From Campylobacter lari (GTDB lineage: Bacteria; Campylobacterota; Campylobacteria; Campylobacterales; Campylobacteraceae), in the NCBI RefSeq assembly GCF_001017575.1, contig NZ_CP011372.1:434001-498000 (forward strand): a stretch of 64,000 bases of DNA, read 5' to 3'. The notes under the pieces are model-generated. The model saw nothing but the letters and a program-made list of their open reading frames with translations, was not told the origin of the DNA and made no database searches. A program made the position numbers and the translations under genes. Positions 12,143 through 21,473 of this stretch are shown piece by piece (within the stretch, counting starts at the first letter, position 1; the number at the start of each line of letters is the position of its first letter).

Positions 12143-13447
12143 CTACTCATTCATGATTGATAATAACTCTTCATTGCTTTTGGTTTTTAGCATTTTAGAG
12201 TATAAGAATTTTAAAGCCTCTATGTCATCCATTTGCGAAATAGCTGATCTAATTGCCCAAATTTTTTGAAGCTTTTCAACACCTTGGAGCAATTCTTCTT
12301 TTCTAGTTCCTGATTTTATGATGTTAATTGCAGGGTAAATTCTTCTATCTGAAATATTTCTATCAAGAACGATTTCACTATTTCCCGTTCCTTTAAATTC
12401 TTCAAAAATTACTTCATCCATTCTTGAGCCTGTTTCTATCAAAGCAGTTGCTATAATGGTTAATGAGCCACCATGCTCTATATTTCTAGCTGCACCAAAA
12501 AAGCGTTTTGGTTTATGCAAGGCATTTGCGTCAACCCCGCCACTTAAAACCTTACCACTACTTGGTGTAGCGGTATTATAAGCTCTTGCTAATCTTGTAA
12601 TAGAATCAAGCAGAATAATGACATCTTTGCCTGTTTCTACCATCCTTTTTGCTTTTTCTATAACAAGCTCAGCTACTCTAACATGATTATAAGCAGGTAA
12701 GTCAAAAGTTGAGCTAAAAACCTCACCTTTAACACATCTTTGCATATCTGTAACTTCTTCAGGGCGCTCATCTACCAAAAGCACAATCAAATGAGCCTCT
12801 GGGTGATTTTTAGCAATAGCAGTGGCTAATTCTTTCATTAGCTCGGTTTTACCAGTTCTTGGAGGTGCTACAATTAAGCTTCTTTGGCCTTTTCCTATAG
12901 GGGCAAATAAGTCAAGCATTCTACCTGTAAGTTTTAAAGGATCGTATTCTAATTTGATTTTTTCAGTTGGAAAAATTGGAGTAAGATTGTCAAATAAAGG
13001 TCTTTCTCTGGCTTCTTTTAATGGAAGATAATTAATTGCTTCGATTTTTAACAAAGCATAGTATTTTTCTTGATCTTTTGGTTCTCTAACTTGACCGGTA
13101 ACTATATCCCCAACACGCAGAGCGAATTTGCGAATTTGTGAGTTTGATACATAAGCATCATTTACACTATCGCTTAAATTTGAATCCATTCCACGCAAAA
13201 ACCCATAGCCTTCAGGTGAAATTTCTAAGATCCCTGTAAAGAGTATAAAACCACCTTTTTTGGTTTGTGCTTTTAGAATTTCAAAAATAAGATCTTGTCT
13301 TCTAAATTCTCTTGGATTTTCTATTTCTGCTTCATTAGCAATTTTAACTAAGCTTTCTAGATCAAGCAACTTTAAATCTTCTATCTTATAACCTTCCACC
13401 GGAATGTGTGTTCTTTGATGTTGTTTTTTTTCTTTTGTATTTTCCAT
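12143..13447 (-). CDS. rho: Transcription termination factor Rho
   Basis: This 434-residue protein matches Rho along its length. An N-terminal helical domain (about 15-60) is followed by an OB-fold RNA-binding domain (about 68-140). The ATPase domain has Walker A APPRTGKT, the [15 protein letters not shown] block, the Walker [16 protein letters not shown], the Q-loop/R-loop region and the SGTRKEELL motif. It acts as a hexameric RNA helicase that ends transcription. The length is typical, without the large insertions seen in some bacteria. The start at 13447 lies in the 135-nt gap shared with the divergent ccoI gene. Confidence 0.97.
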   Translation of the reverse strand: MENTKEKKQHQRTHIPVEGYKIEDLKLLDLESLVKIANEAEIENPREFRRQDLIFEILKAQTKKGGFILFTGILEISPEGYGFLRGMDSNLSDSVNDAYVSNSQIRKFALRVGDIVTGQVREPKDQEKYYALLKIEAINYLPLKEARERPLFDNLTPIFPTEKIKLEYDPLKLTGRMLDLFAPIGKGQRSLIVAPPRTGKTELMKELATAIAKNHPEAHLIVLLVDERPEEVTDMQRCVKGEVFSSTFDLPAYNHVRVAELVIEKAKRMVETGKDVIILLDSITRLARAYNTATPSSGKVLSGGVDANALHKPKRFFGAARNIEHGGSLTIIATALIETGSRMDEVIFEEFKGTGNSEIVLDRNISDRRIYPAINIIKSGTRKEELLQGVEKLQKIWAIRSAISQMDDIEALKFLYSKMLKTKSNEELLSIMNE

Positions 13448-13621
13448 ATATCCTCTAAAATGTAGAAAATGTAGTATTTAATAATGAATAAGAGATTTTA
13501 TTCAAAAAAATGCTTCTTTGTCAAATTTTTAAAATTATAATATAGCTTTGTAAATAATTTTTAAAATAGTGATTTTAAAAAAATGATAAAATATTGTAAA
13601 AATTATCAAAGAAAGTATAAG

Positions 13622-15967
13622 ATGAAATGCAAACACTGCCAATTAAGCTTTAGACAAGATCAAATGATAGAAAAAAATGGAAATTATTTTTGTTGTAAGG
13701 GTTGTGAGAGTGTTTATGAGATTTTACAAGAAAATAATTTGGAAGAATTTTATGAAAAACTTGGCAATCAAACTCTAACTCCTGCGATAATAGAACATAA
13801 TGTTAAAGATTATGAAAAATACATACAAAAAACCAAAGAGGGTTTTAGTGAGATTTTTTTACTTATAGAAGAAATTCATTGTGCTGCCTGTGTTTGGCTT
13901 AATGAAAAAATTCTCATTAAAAGTGAAGGGGTGATAGAAGTTGATATTAATTCTATTACTCATAAAGCTAGAATTGTTTTTGATGAAAAAAGCATAAATT
14001 TAGCAAAAATCATCCAAAGTATAGAAAGTATAGGCTATAAAGCTAGTGTATATTTACCTACAAAAAATGAACAAAGAGCAACTCAAACCAAAAGAGATTT
14101 TTATGCAAAATTAATAGTTGCCATAGCTTGTGTGATGAATATCATGTGGATATCTGTAGCCAAGTATGCTGGGTTTTTTAGTGGCATGGAAGCTGATACT
14201 AAGGATATTTTGCATTTTGCTGAATTTTTACTTTGTGCTCCTGTGCTTTTTTATACAGGCTCGATTTTTTATAAAAATGCCTATTATGCTTTAAAATTTA
14301 AAAGTGTTAATATGGACACTTTGGTAATTAGTGGGGCAAGTTTAGCTTATATATATTCAATATGGGCAATGTTTTCAAGAGCTTCGCAAGTGTATTTTGA
14401 TTCTGTAGCGATGATTATTTGTTTTGTTTTTATAGGAAAGTACTTAGAGCTTTTAAGTAAGAAAAAAGCTCTTGATACACTTGATCATTTGCGATCGTTT
14501 TTAAGCAACGAAGTAAGGGTTTTAAAAAATGACAAAATAGAAAATATCGATGTAGAAGAAGTGCAAATAGGGGATATTATAGAATTAAAAGAAGGCGATA
14601 GGGTTTTAATAGATGGAGTGTGTGTTAGTGGTAATATTAGCTTGGATATGTCTAGTTTAAGTGGAGAGAGTTTACCGCTTGATGTGCAAAAAGATAATAT
14701 GATTTATTCTGCCTCTTTGGTTTTAAGCGGGAATGCTTTATATAAGGCAAATGCACTTTATAAGGATTCTAAATTAGCTAGGATTATTAATTTACTCGAA
14801 AACTCAAGTTCAAAAAAAGCCAAAATAGAAAAAATGGTACAGCAAGTAAGTAAGTATTTTTCACCTATTATCTTAACTTGTGCTTTGCTTTGTTTCGCTT
14901 TTACTTTTTTTGTATTAAATTTGGGTTTTGAAGAAGCTATGATACGCATGGTTTCTGTGTTAATCATAGCTTGTCCATGTGCTTTAGCTTTGGCTACTCC
15001 GGTGAGTTCTTTAGTAGCAATTAGTGCTGGTTTGAAAGAAAAAATTTTATTTAAAGAAGCAGGTGTTGTGGAGGATTTGAGCAAGTGTAATGTGGCTGTG
15101 TTTGATAAAACAGGGGTTTTAACAAAGGCTAGTTTGGAAGTTAAAAAAAGCTTTTTAGATGAGAGGTTAGATAAAAATGAGTTATTAAATTTCTTACACC
15201 TAACTAATCATCCAGTGGCTAAAAGTATTTTGAAATTTTTAGATCAAAAAATTGATAGTAGAATAGAATTTGAAAAAGTTCAAAATTTTCAAGCAAGAGG
15301 TTATAAAGCCTTTTTGGGTAAAGATGAATTTTTGGGAGGAAATGAGAAATTTTTCAAAGAAAACCATATGCAAGTACAAGAATTTCAAACTACGCATTTT
15401 ATATTTGCTAAAAATAAAACTATATTAGCAGTTTTTGAATTAGAAGATAGTATAAGAGAAAACTCTGAAGAGTTGATTAGATTTATGAAAGAGTGTAAAA
15501 TGCAAATTTATATGTTAAGTGGTGATAATTTATCTGCTGTGAGTAAGGTAGCTGAAAAATTAAAAATAAATAATTTCAAAGCCGCATGTATGCCAGAAGA
15601 TAAAATGCAAACAATAGCTAATTTAAATCAAACAGGCAAGGTTTTAATGGTAGGAGATGGAGTAAATGATGCTTTAGCACTTTCTTATGCAGGTGTTGGG
15701 GTTTCTTTAAAAGAAGGATCTGAGCTTGCTATGGAAAATAGCGATATTATATTGTTAAAAAACGACTTAAAAAGTTTGCAAAAGGCTATGCAAATAGCTA
15801 AAAAAACTTATCAAATTATTAAGCAAAATTTAGCTTTTTCTTTGCTTTATAATGCTTTGAGTATGCCTTTAGCTTTTTTTGGTTTGATTAATCCTTTAAT
15901 TGCAGCCTTATCAATGTCTTTTAGTAGTATAATAGTAATTTTAAATGCTTTAAGGATAAAAAAATGA
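13622..15967 (+). CDS. ccoI: Copper-transporting P-type ATPase CcoI (FixI), cbb3 oxidase assembly
   Basis: I place the start at 13622, where the product begins with the cysteine cluster CKHCQ; an in-frame ATG at 13583 adds 13 residues, and neither has a strong ribosome site. Residues about 1-35 hold a Cys-rich metal-binding module (CKHC, CCKGC). A heavy-metal-associated domain with CAAC at 87-90 follows, then eight membrane helices with the CPC metal site at 451-453. The phosphorylation site is D495 in DKTGV, and a GDGVND hinge follows. Two signatures deviate from the family consensus: DKTGV instead of DKTGT, and SGES instead of TGES. The next gene is ccoS, so the role is probably copper export into the periplasm for cbb3 oxidase assembly. 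Confidence 0.92.
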   Translation: MKCKHCQLSFRQDQMIEKNGNYFCCKGCESVYEILQENNLEEFYEKLGNQTLTPAIIEHNVKDYEKYIQKTKEGFSEIFLLIEEIHCAACVWLNEKILIKSEGVIEVDINSITHKARIVFDEKSINLAKIIQSIESIGYKASVYLPTKNEQRATQTKRDFYAKLIVAIACVMNIMWISVAKYAGFFSGMEADTKDILHFAEFLLCAPVLFYTGSIFYKNAYYALKFKSVNMDTLVISGASLAYIYSIWAMFSRASQVYFDSVAMIICFVFIGKYLELLSKKKALDTLDHLRSFLSNEVRVLKNDKIENIDVEEVQIGDIIELKEGDRVLIDGVCVSGNISLDMSSLSGESLPLDVQKDNMIYSASLVLSGNALYKANALYKDSKLARIINLLENSSSKKAKIEKMVQQVSKYFSPIILTCALLCFAFTFFVLNLGFEEAMIRMVSVLIIACPCALALATPVSSLVAISAGLKEKILFKEAGVVEDLSKCNVAVFDKTGVLTKASLEVKKSFLDERLDKNELLNFLHLTNHPVAKSILKFLDQKIDSRIEFEKVQNFQARGYKAFLGKDEFLGGNEKFFKENHMQVQEFQTTHFIFAKNKTILAVFELEDSIRENSEELIRFMKECKMQIYMLSGDNLSAVSKVAEKLKINNFKAACMPEDKMQTIANLNQTGKVLMVGDGVNDALALSYAGVGVSLKEGSELAMENSDIILLKNDLKSLQKAMQIAKKTYQIIKQNLAFSLLYNALSMPLAFFGLINPLIAALSMSFSSIIVILNALRIKK

Positions 15968-16173
15968 ATGGCGTTTTGATGATGATGATAGGTGTTTCTT
16001 TGGTTGCTTTATTTTTGGCAATTTGCGCTTTGCTTTGGGGTATAAAGAATAAACAATTTGATGATGATTATAAATTTACTACTTTAAGTGATAGTGAAGA
16101 TGCTTTAAATGATGCAGTGATTTTAGAAAAAAGAAAAAAAGAAGCCATGGAAAAGAATAAAAAACAGCCATAA
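15964..16173 (+). CDS. ccoS: Cbb3 oxidase assembly protein CcoS
   Basis: This 69-residue protein has one N-terminal membrane helix (about residues 4-27) followed by WGIKNKQFDDD, which matches the CcoS/FixS pattern of a membrane segment, a short W-x-x-K/R stretch and an acidic patch. CcoS is needed for cofactor insertion into cytochrome cbb3 oxidase. Its ATG overlaps the ccoI stop by 4 nt, so both are translated together. The C-terminus is rich in Lys and Glu. Confidence 0.92.
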   Translation: MNGVLMMMIGVSLVALFLAICALLWGIKNKQFDDDYKFTTLSDSEDALNDAVILEKRKKEAMEKNKKQP

Positions 16174-16195
16174 AGGCTGTTGAATTATTTTTTTA
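16162..16195. terminator. Terminator between ccoS and the cytochrome c gene
   Basis: AACAGCC and GGCTGTT form a short GC-containing stem around ATAAA, followed by a T run (16188-16194) on the plus strand. The genes on both sides converge here, so it may serve both. Confidence 0.7.
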
Positions 16196-16490
16196 AGCTT
16201 TCGATATAATCTTCAATAGCTTTAAAATCTTCTTCTGTTAAGCCCTTAAGGTTGATTTTCATAATTGCGCCTTGGCCATAAGCATTTCTTTTACCTGCTG
16301 CATAATCTTTCATATATTGTAATCTTTCAGCTGCAGTTAGAGAATTTAAAGCAGGAACTTTATTAAGGTAAACTTTATCTGCTTTAGCACCATGACATAC
16401 TGCACATTTTTTATAAAGTGTAGCACCATCTGCAGCAAAAGCTGAAACGCCAAGACATGCTAAAGCTGATAAAACAAGTAGCTTTTTCAT
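16185..16490 (-). CDS. Periplasmic c-type cytochrome (cytochrome c553 family)
   Basis: This 101-residue protein has a signal peptide ending in AFA (about residues 1-19) and one haem-binding motif CAVCH at about 29-33. Met residues further on (in MKDYAAG or GAIMKI) can serve as the axial ligand. It is a small soluble class I cytochrome c that carries electrons in the periplasm, probably to the cbb3 oxidase whose assembly genes lie next door. C. jejuni has a similar gene at the same place as far as I recall. It is separate from gmhB by a divergent intergenic region of 130 nt. Confidence 0.92.
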   Translation of the reverse strand: MKKLLVLSALACLGVSAFAADGATLYKKCAVCHGAKADKVYLNKVPALNSLTAAERLQYMKDYAAGKRNAYGQGAIMKINLKGLTEEDFKAIEDYIESLKK

Positions 16491-16620
16491 TGTATCACTC
16501 CTATATAAATTGAAAATAAAATGTTTTTAATTATAAGATTTTTTTATTTAAAGTCGCTTAAAAATTTTTTTTACTTGATAAATTATAAAAATCTTAATAA
16601 AAATACATTATAATTTTTTT

Positions 16621-17136
16621 ATGAAAACAAAGGCATTATTTTTAGATAGAGACGGTGTTATTAATATAGATAAAAAATACGTTCATAAAATTGAGGATTT
16701 TGAATTTTGCGATGGTATTTTTGAACTTTGTGACCTTTTTCAAAAGCAAAATTTTGTAATTTTTGTTGCAACTAACCAATCAGGTATTGCAAGGGCTTAT
16801 TATAATGAAAAAGATTTTGAAATTTTAAGCTCGTATATGCTAGGTGAGTTTTTGAAAAAAGGCATTAAAATAGAAAAAATTTATCACTGCCCGCATTTAG
16901 AAAATTGTGAATGTCGTAAGCCAAAACCTGGTATGTTTTTAAAAGCACAAAAAGAATTTAATATAGATTTTTCACAATCTTTTTTTATAGGGGATAATTT
17001 AAGTGATATGCAGGCCGGAATTAATGCTGGTATAAAAAATCTATTTTTGATTAATGAAAATTATAATGATGATGAAAATTATAAGGTCTTTAAAAATTTA
17101 AAAGAACTTTTGCATTATTTAAAGGATAGAAAATGA
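16621..17136 (+). CDS. gmhB: D-glycero-beta-D-manno-heptose 1,7-bisphosphate 7-phosphatase
   Basis: This is a 171-residue HAD-family phosphatase. Motif I is FLDRDGVIN near residues 8-16, motif II is the Thr/Asn of ATNQSGIAR, the zinc loop CPHLENCECRKP follows, and the acidic motif GDNLSDM is near 123-129. It removes the C7 phosphate in the pathway to ADP-heptose for the LOS inner core. It is first in the operon gmhB-hldD-hldE-gmhA, with each gene overlapping the next by a few bases. Confidence 0.95.
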   Translation: MKTKALFLDRDGVINIDKKYVHKIEDFEFCDGIFELCDLFQKQNFVIFVATNQSGIARAYYNEKDFEILSSYMLGEFLKKGIKIEKIYHCPHLENCECRKPKPGMFLKAQKEFNIDFSQSFFIGDNLSDMQAGINAGIKNLFLINENYNDDENYKVFKNLKELLHYLKDRK

Positions 17137-18086
17137 AAATAGTGATAACGGGTGGAGCGGGCTTTATAGGCTCTGCTCTTGCTTTGGAACTTCAAAATAA
17201 GCATGAAGTCTTAATTGTGGATAAAATGCGTTCAAGTGCTACTTTTGAAAATGGAAATTTAGAAAGTTTTGGTCATTTTAAAAATATTTTAGATTTTGAA
17301 GGTGAGCTTTATGTGGGTGATATTAATGATGAAAAAACTTTAAAAGTTATAAAAGCTTTCAAACCTGATGTAATTTTTCATAAAGCTGCAATTTCAGATA
17401 CAACTGTTTATGATCAAAACAAAGTTTTAAAGACTAATTTAAACACTTTTAAAGATTTTATAGAACTTGCCTTAGAGCTTAATGCAAAATTAATCTATGC
17501 AAGTTCAGCTTCAGTTTATGGAGATGCACCAAGCCCGCAAACTGTAAATTTAAGTGAAGCTCCTAAAAATCCTTATGCATTTTCAAAATTAATGATGGAT
17601 AAATTAGCAAAAAAATACTTTGATAAAATGCATATAGTCGGGCTTAGATATTTTAATGTATATGGCAAGGGAGAATTTTTTAAAAATAGTACTGCTTCTA
17701 TGATTTTGCAATTTGGACATCAAATTTTAGCGGGTAAAAGCCCGCGTTTGTTTGAGGGAAGCGATCAAATTTATCGTGATTTTGTATATATTAAAGATGT
17801 TGTGAGTGCAAATTTACAAGCTTTAGAAGCAAAAAGTGGAATTTATAATGTAGCTACAGGCAAGGCAAGAACTTTTCAAGATATAGTTGATATTTTACAA
17901 AAAGAATTAAACACTAATTATCCTTGTGAGTATATTCCTAATCCTTATAAAAACGCTTATCAATTTCATACCCAAGCAAAATTAGATGAGAGTTTTTCAT
18001 ATAAAGCTAAATTTAGTCTTGAAGAGGGTATAAAAGATTATTTAGATGAGATTAAAAGGCTTTATGAAAAGGAAGTAAATGCTTGA
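17133..18086 (+). CDS. hldD: ADP-L-glycero-D-manno-heptose 6-epimerase
   Basis: This 317-residue NAD(P)-binding extended SDR has the N-terminal GGAGFIGSA loop at about residues 7-15 and the catalytic Tyr and Lys in [12 protein letters not shown]. The characteristic [11 protein letters not shown] block follows. It converts ADP-D-glycero-heptose to ADP-L-glycero-heptose, the donor for lipooligosaccharide heptoses. Its ATG overlaps the gmhB stop by 4 nt and its end overlaps hldE by 8 nt. The length is typical for HldD. Confidence 0.96.
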   Translation: MKIVITGGAGFIGSALALELQNKHEVLIVDKMRSSATFENGNLESFGHFKNILDFEGELYVGDINDEKTLKVIKAFKPDVIFHKAAISDTTVYDQNKVLKTNLNTFKDFIELALELNAKLIYASSASVYGDAPSPQTVNLSEAPKNPYAFSKLMMDKLAKKYFDKMHIVGLRYFNVYGKGEFFKNSTASMILQFGHQILAGKSPRLFEGSDQIYRDFVYIKDVVSANLQALEAKSGIYNVATGKARTFQDIVDILQKELNTNYPCEYIPNPYKNAYQFHTQAKLDESFSYKAKFSLEEGIKDYLDEIKRLYEKEVNA

Positions 18087-19452
18087 TTTTTTAAGTTCTA
18101 AAAAGCCAAAAATTTTAGTTGTTGGGGATTTTATGGTGGATCATTATATATGGTGTGATTGTACTAGAATTTCTCCAGAAGCTCCTGTAATGGTGATGAA
18201 GTCACAAAAAGAAGATAAAAGACTAGGTGGAGCTGGTAATGTATATGCAAATTTAAAAAGTCTTGGTGCTGAGGTTTTTGCTCTAGGACTTGTGGGTGAT
18301 GATGAGAGCGGGAGATTTTTAAAAGAGAATTTAAATGCAAAATTATTAGTAGAAAAAGGTAGAAAAACTCCTCTTAAGAGTAGGGTTTTATCACATTCTC
18401 AGCAAGTTTTAAGACTTGATGATGAGAATGATTTTGACACTAAATTAGAAGATGAAATTATCAAAGAGTATAAAAAAATTGCAAAAGATTATGATGCAAT
18501 TATTTTGAGTGATTATGCTAAAGGAACTTTAACTTCAAAAGTTACAAAGGCTTTGATAGAGTATGCAAATACTTTAAATTTACCTATTTTGATTGATCCA
18601 AAAGGAAGTGATTTTAGCAAATATCAAAATGCAACCTTGCTAACTCCAAATAAAAAAGAAGCTACTTTGGCCTTAGGGGTAGAAAAAATAGATAATTTAG
18701 AAAAAGCTTTAAAAAAATTAAAAGACGATTTAAATCTAACTTATTCTATTATAACTTTATCCGAAGAAGGAATAGCACTTTTTGATGAAAAATTACATAT
18801 TATTCCTGCAAAAGCTTTAGAAGTTTATGATGTAACAGGAGCTGGAGATAGTGTTATAGCTATGCTTGCTTATGCTTTGGCTTTAAAAGTTGACATTGCA
18901 AAAGCATGTGAGTTAGCAAATGATGCAGCGGCTGTTGTGGTAGCAAAAGTTGGAAGTGTGAGTGTAAGTCTAGAAGAGATTAAAAATCTAAAAAAAGCTT
19001 CTTTTGAAGATAAAATTAAAAGCAAAGAAGAGCTTGTAAAATTGATACAAGGTCAAAAAGTAGTTTTTACAAATGGGTGTTTTGATATTATGCATTATGG
19101 CCATATAAAATATCTTGAAAAAGCTAAAAAATTAGGAGATATCTTAGTTGTAGGTTTAAATTCAGATGAAAGCGTAAAAAGACTAAAAGGAAACTCAAGA
19201 CCTATAAATTTAGAGTTCCAACGCGCATGTATGCTTGCGAGCATGTATTTTGTAGATTATGTAGTGATTTTTGATGAGGATACTCCTTATGAATTAATAG
19301 AGTTTTTAAAACCTGATGTGCTAGTTAAAGGAGCTGATTATAAAGGCAAAGAAGTAGTGGGTTCAAATTTAGTAAAAAAAGTAGAATTGATTGACTTTGA
19401 AGATGGATTTAGCACTACCAATATAATTAATAGGATTGCAAATGATAAATAA
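18079..19452 (+). CDS. hldE: Bifunctional heptose-7-phosphate kinase / heptose-1-phosphate adenylyltransferase
   Basis: This 457-residue two-domain enzyme has a ribokinase-like N-terminal domain (about 1-305), with GGAGNVYAN for substrate binding and the GAGDSV catalytic motif around 256-261. The nucleotidyltransferase domain (about 325-457) contains [12 protein letters not shown], with the HxGH motif at 339-342. It carries out two steps of ADP-heptose synthesis, one before and one after GmhB. The full fusion is intact, as in enteric HldE. Confidence 0.96.
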   Translation: MLDFLSSKKPKILVVGDFMVDHYIWCDCTRISPEAPVMVMKSQKEDKRLGGAGNVYANLKSLGAEVFALGLVGDDESGRFLKENLNAKLLVEKGRKTPLKSRVLSHSQQVLRLDDENDFDTKLEDEIIKEYKKIAKDYDAIILSDYAKGTLTSKVTKALIEYANTLNLPILIDPKGSDFSKYQNATLLTPNKKEATLALGVEKIDNLEKALKKLKDDLNLTYSIITLSEEGIALFDEKLHIIPAKALEVYDVTGAGDSVIAMLAYALALKVDIAKACELANDAAAVVVAKVGSVSVSLEEIKNLKKASFEDKIKSKEELVKLIQGQKVVFTNGCFDIMHYGHIKYLEKAKKLGDILVVGLNSDESVKRLKGNSRPINLEFQRACMLASMYFVDYVVIFDEDTPYELIEFLKPDVLVKGADYKGKEVVGSNLVKKVELIDFEDGFSTTNIINRIANDK

Positions 19453-20002
19453 AATCGAAAAGGAATTTATTCAACATCAAAAAACCTTGGAGGAAAGTTT
19501 AAAATTAAAAGAGCAAATTGCTATGGTTGCTCAAGAGTTAAAAGTATGTTTGAAAAATGGAAGGAAAATTTTAATTTGTGGAAATGGTGGAAGTGCTGCA
19601 GATAGCCAACATTTTGCAGCTGAACTTAGCGGAAGATATAAAAAAGAAAGAAAGGCTTTAGCTGCTATTGCCTTAAGTACTGATACCTCTGCTTTAAGCG
19701 CTATAGGAAATGACTATGGTTTTGAATTTATTTTTTCAAGACAAGTTGAAGCTTTAGCTAGTGATAATGATGTGTTGATTGGAATTTCTACTAGTGGAAA
19801 AAGTCCAAATGTGATCAAAGCTTTTGAAAAGGCTAAAGAAATCGGTGTTAAATGTATAGGACTCAGTGGAAAGGGCGGTGGTTTGATGAATGCATTATGC
19901 GAGTATAATATAGTCATTCCAAGCGATGATACGGCTAGAATTCAAGAAATGCATATTTTAATCATACACTGCTTATGTGATTTGATAGAAGAAGAATATT
20001 AA
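19442..20002 (+). CDS. gmhA: Phosphoheptose isomerase
   Basis: This is a SIS-domain protein. I choose the ATG at 19442 (186 residues) over a TTG two codons upstream; both lie inside the end of hldE. The sugar-phosphate loop is [17 protein letters not shown], a second one is [13 protein letters not shown], and the zinc-binding His and Glu residues of the family are present near the C-terminus (QEMHILIIH). It converts sedoheptulose 7-phosphate to heptose 7-phosphate, the first step of the pathway encoded by this operon. The operon ends here; no LOS glycosyltransferase follows. Confidence 0.95.
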   Translation: MINKIEKEFIQHQKTLEESLKLKEQIAMVAQELKVCLKNGRKILICGNGGSAADSQHFAAELSGRYKKERKALAAIALSTDTSALSAIGNDYGFEFIFSRQVEALASDNDVLIGISTSGKSPNVIKAFEKAKEIGVKCIGLSGKGGGLMNALCEYNIVIPSDDTARIQEMHILIIHCLCDLIEEEY

Positions 20003-20026
20003 GTTTGGGTTATTTTCCCAAACTTA
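20001..20026. terminator. Bidirectional terminator between gmhA and pyk
   Basis: AAGTTTGGG (20001-20009) and CCCAAACTT (20018-20026) form a perfect 9-bp stem around an 8-nt loop. The hairpin starts inside the gmhA stop codon and covers the end of pyk on the other strand. A and T stretches on both sides fit use in both directions. Confidence 0.75.
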
Positions 20027-21461
20027 AATAATATTCAATTTGATCTTTTTGTAAAATTCTAATTAAATTTGTACTTCCTGCAACACCTACTGGAAATCCT
20101 GCGGTAAGAGTGCAAACCCCATCTTTTTTCATAAGACCTTTTTCAACTCCAAGTTTTACAGAATTGCTTAAAAGTTCTGTTAAATTTTCATGCTTTTCTA
20201 TTAATATAGCAGGTTGAACCCCCCAAACTATGCTTAAAAAATTTAAAGCTTTTTTAGAATGAGTGATAGCTATGATATCCATTTTTGGACGATATCTTGC
20301 TGTTTTAACCGCAGAAGCGCCACTACTTGTGATGGTAAAAATTGCATTTGCATTTAAATCAGTTGCTAGTTGTGTGCTTGATTTAGCAATGATATCGGTT
20401 TCATTGAAACATTTAAAGCTTTCAAATTTTTCATAAGGATAGTTTTTTTCTGTTTCAATGATAGTTTGAGTCATAATATCAACTGCATTTGCTGGATCAA
20501 TCCCTACTGCACTTTCTTCGCTAAGCATAACCGCATCAGTGCCATCAAGCACAGCATTAGCAACATCTGAAATTTCAGCTCTTGTGGCAGTTTTGGATTT
20601 TGCAAGTGAAAAAAGCATTTGAGTAGCAGTGATAACAGGTTTATTGGCTTCATTAGCCTTTTTAATGATAAGTTTTTGTATGTTTGGCACTCTATAATAA
20701 GGCACTTCAATGCCCAAATCCCCTCTTGCTACCATTATACCATCACTGCTATTTATAATTTCATCGATATTTTCAACCGCATCAAATTTTTCTATTTTTG
20801 CGAAAATAGCTATTTTGGCATTATTTTCATCGAGTATTTTTTTAACTTCATCAATATCGTGAGCATTTTGCACAAAAGATATGGCCAAAAAATCTACATC
20901 GTTTTTAATGCCCCATGCAAGATCGTCTTTATCTTTTTGAGTGATAACATCAATATTAATTTTTGTATTTGGAAAATTAATTCCCTTGTTTGAGCTAAGC
21001 ACCCCGCTATTTTCTACTTGGGTTTGGATAAAATCTTTTTCAACTTGCACTACTTTGGTTTTGATGGAACCATCGCAAAGATAGATGTATTCTCCTACCT
21101 TTAGCATAGAAAGAATTTCTGGATGATTAATACAGACTTTATAATGTTCATTAGAAAGTTTTTCTCCTTCAAAAGTATCCTTATAAAAGTCTAGTCTATC
21201 TCCATTTTTTAATTCAAAAGCTTCTGGAATTTTTAAAGTTCTAATTTTTGGCCCACTAATGTCTTGTAAAATTCCAATTCTTGCATTAAGTTCAGCTGCT
21301 ACTTTTCTAATGGTAGCTAGATTTTGACTATGATACTCATGGGTTCCATGTGAAAAATTTAAACGAAAAACATTCACTCCATTAATAATCATTTGTCTTA
21401 TTGTAGCTTCATTTTCGCTTGCTGGTCCAATCGTTGCAACTATTTTTGTTTTTTTTAACAT
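20010..21461 (-). CDS. pyk: Pyruvate kinase
   Basis: This 483-residue protein matches pyruvate kinase throughout. It has the N-terminal TKIVATIGPASE block, NFSHGTHEYH, the catalytic Lys region IFAKIEKFDAVENIDEI, and MVARGDLGIEVP. The KPVITATQML stretch and a C-terminal allosteric domain (about 350-483) follow. It makes pyruvate and ATP from phosphoenolpyruvate. Campylobacter usually lacks 6-phosphofructokinase, so the enzyme there serves lower glycolysis fed by amino acids and organic acids. It is followed after 12 nt upstream by mqo in the same direction. Confidence 0.97.
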   Translation of the reverse strand: MLKKTKIVATIGPASENEATIRQMIINGVNVFRLNFSHGTHEYHSQNLATIRKVAAELNARIGILQDISGPKIRTLKIPEAFELKNGDRLDFYKDTFEGEKLSNEHYKVCINHPEILSMLKVGEYIYLCDGSIKTKVVQVEKDFIQTQVENSGVLSSNKGINFPNTKINIDVITQKDKDDLAWGIKNDVDFLAISFVQNAHDIDEVKKILDENNAKIAIFAKIEKFDAVENIDEIINSSDGIMVARGDLGIEVPYYRVPNIQKLIIKKANEANKPVITATQMLFSLAKSKTATRAEISDVANAVLDGTDAVMLSEESAVGIDPANAVDIMTQTIIETEKNYPYEKFESFKCFNETDIIAKSSTQLATDLNANAIFTITSSGASAVKTARYRPKMDIIAITHSKKALNFLSIVWGVQPAILIEKHENLTELLSNSVKLGVEKGLMKKDGVCTLTAGFPVGVAGSTNLIRILQKDQIEYYLSLGK

Positions 21462-21473
21462 TTCTTATCCTTT

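Noticed and set aside
20619-20993. Plus-strand frame of 124 codons inside pyk
   Set aside because: It is antisense to well-conserved pyruvate kinase sequence and has no family features.
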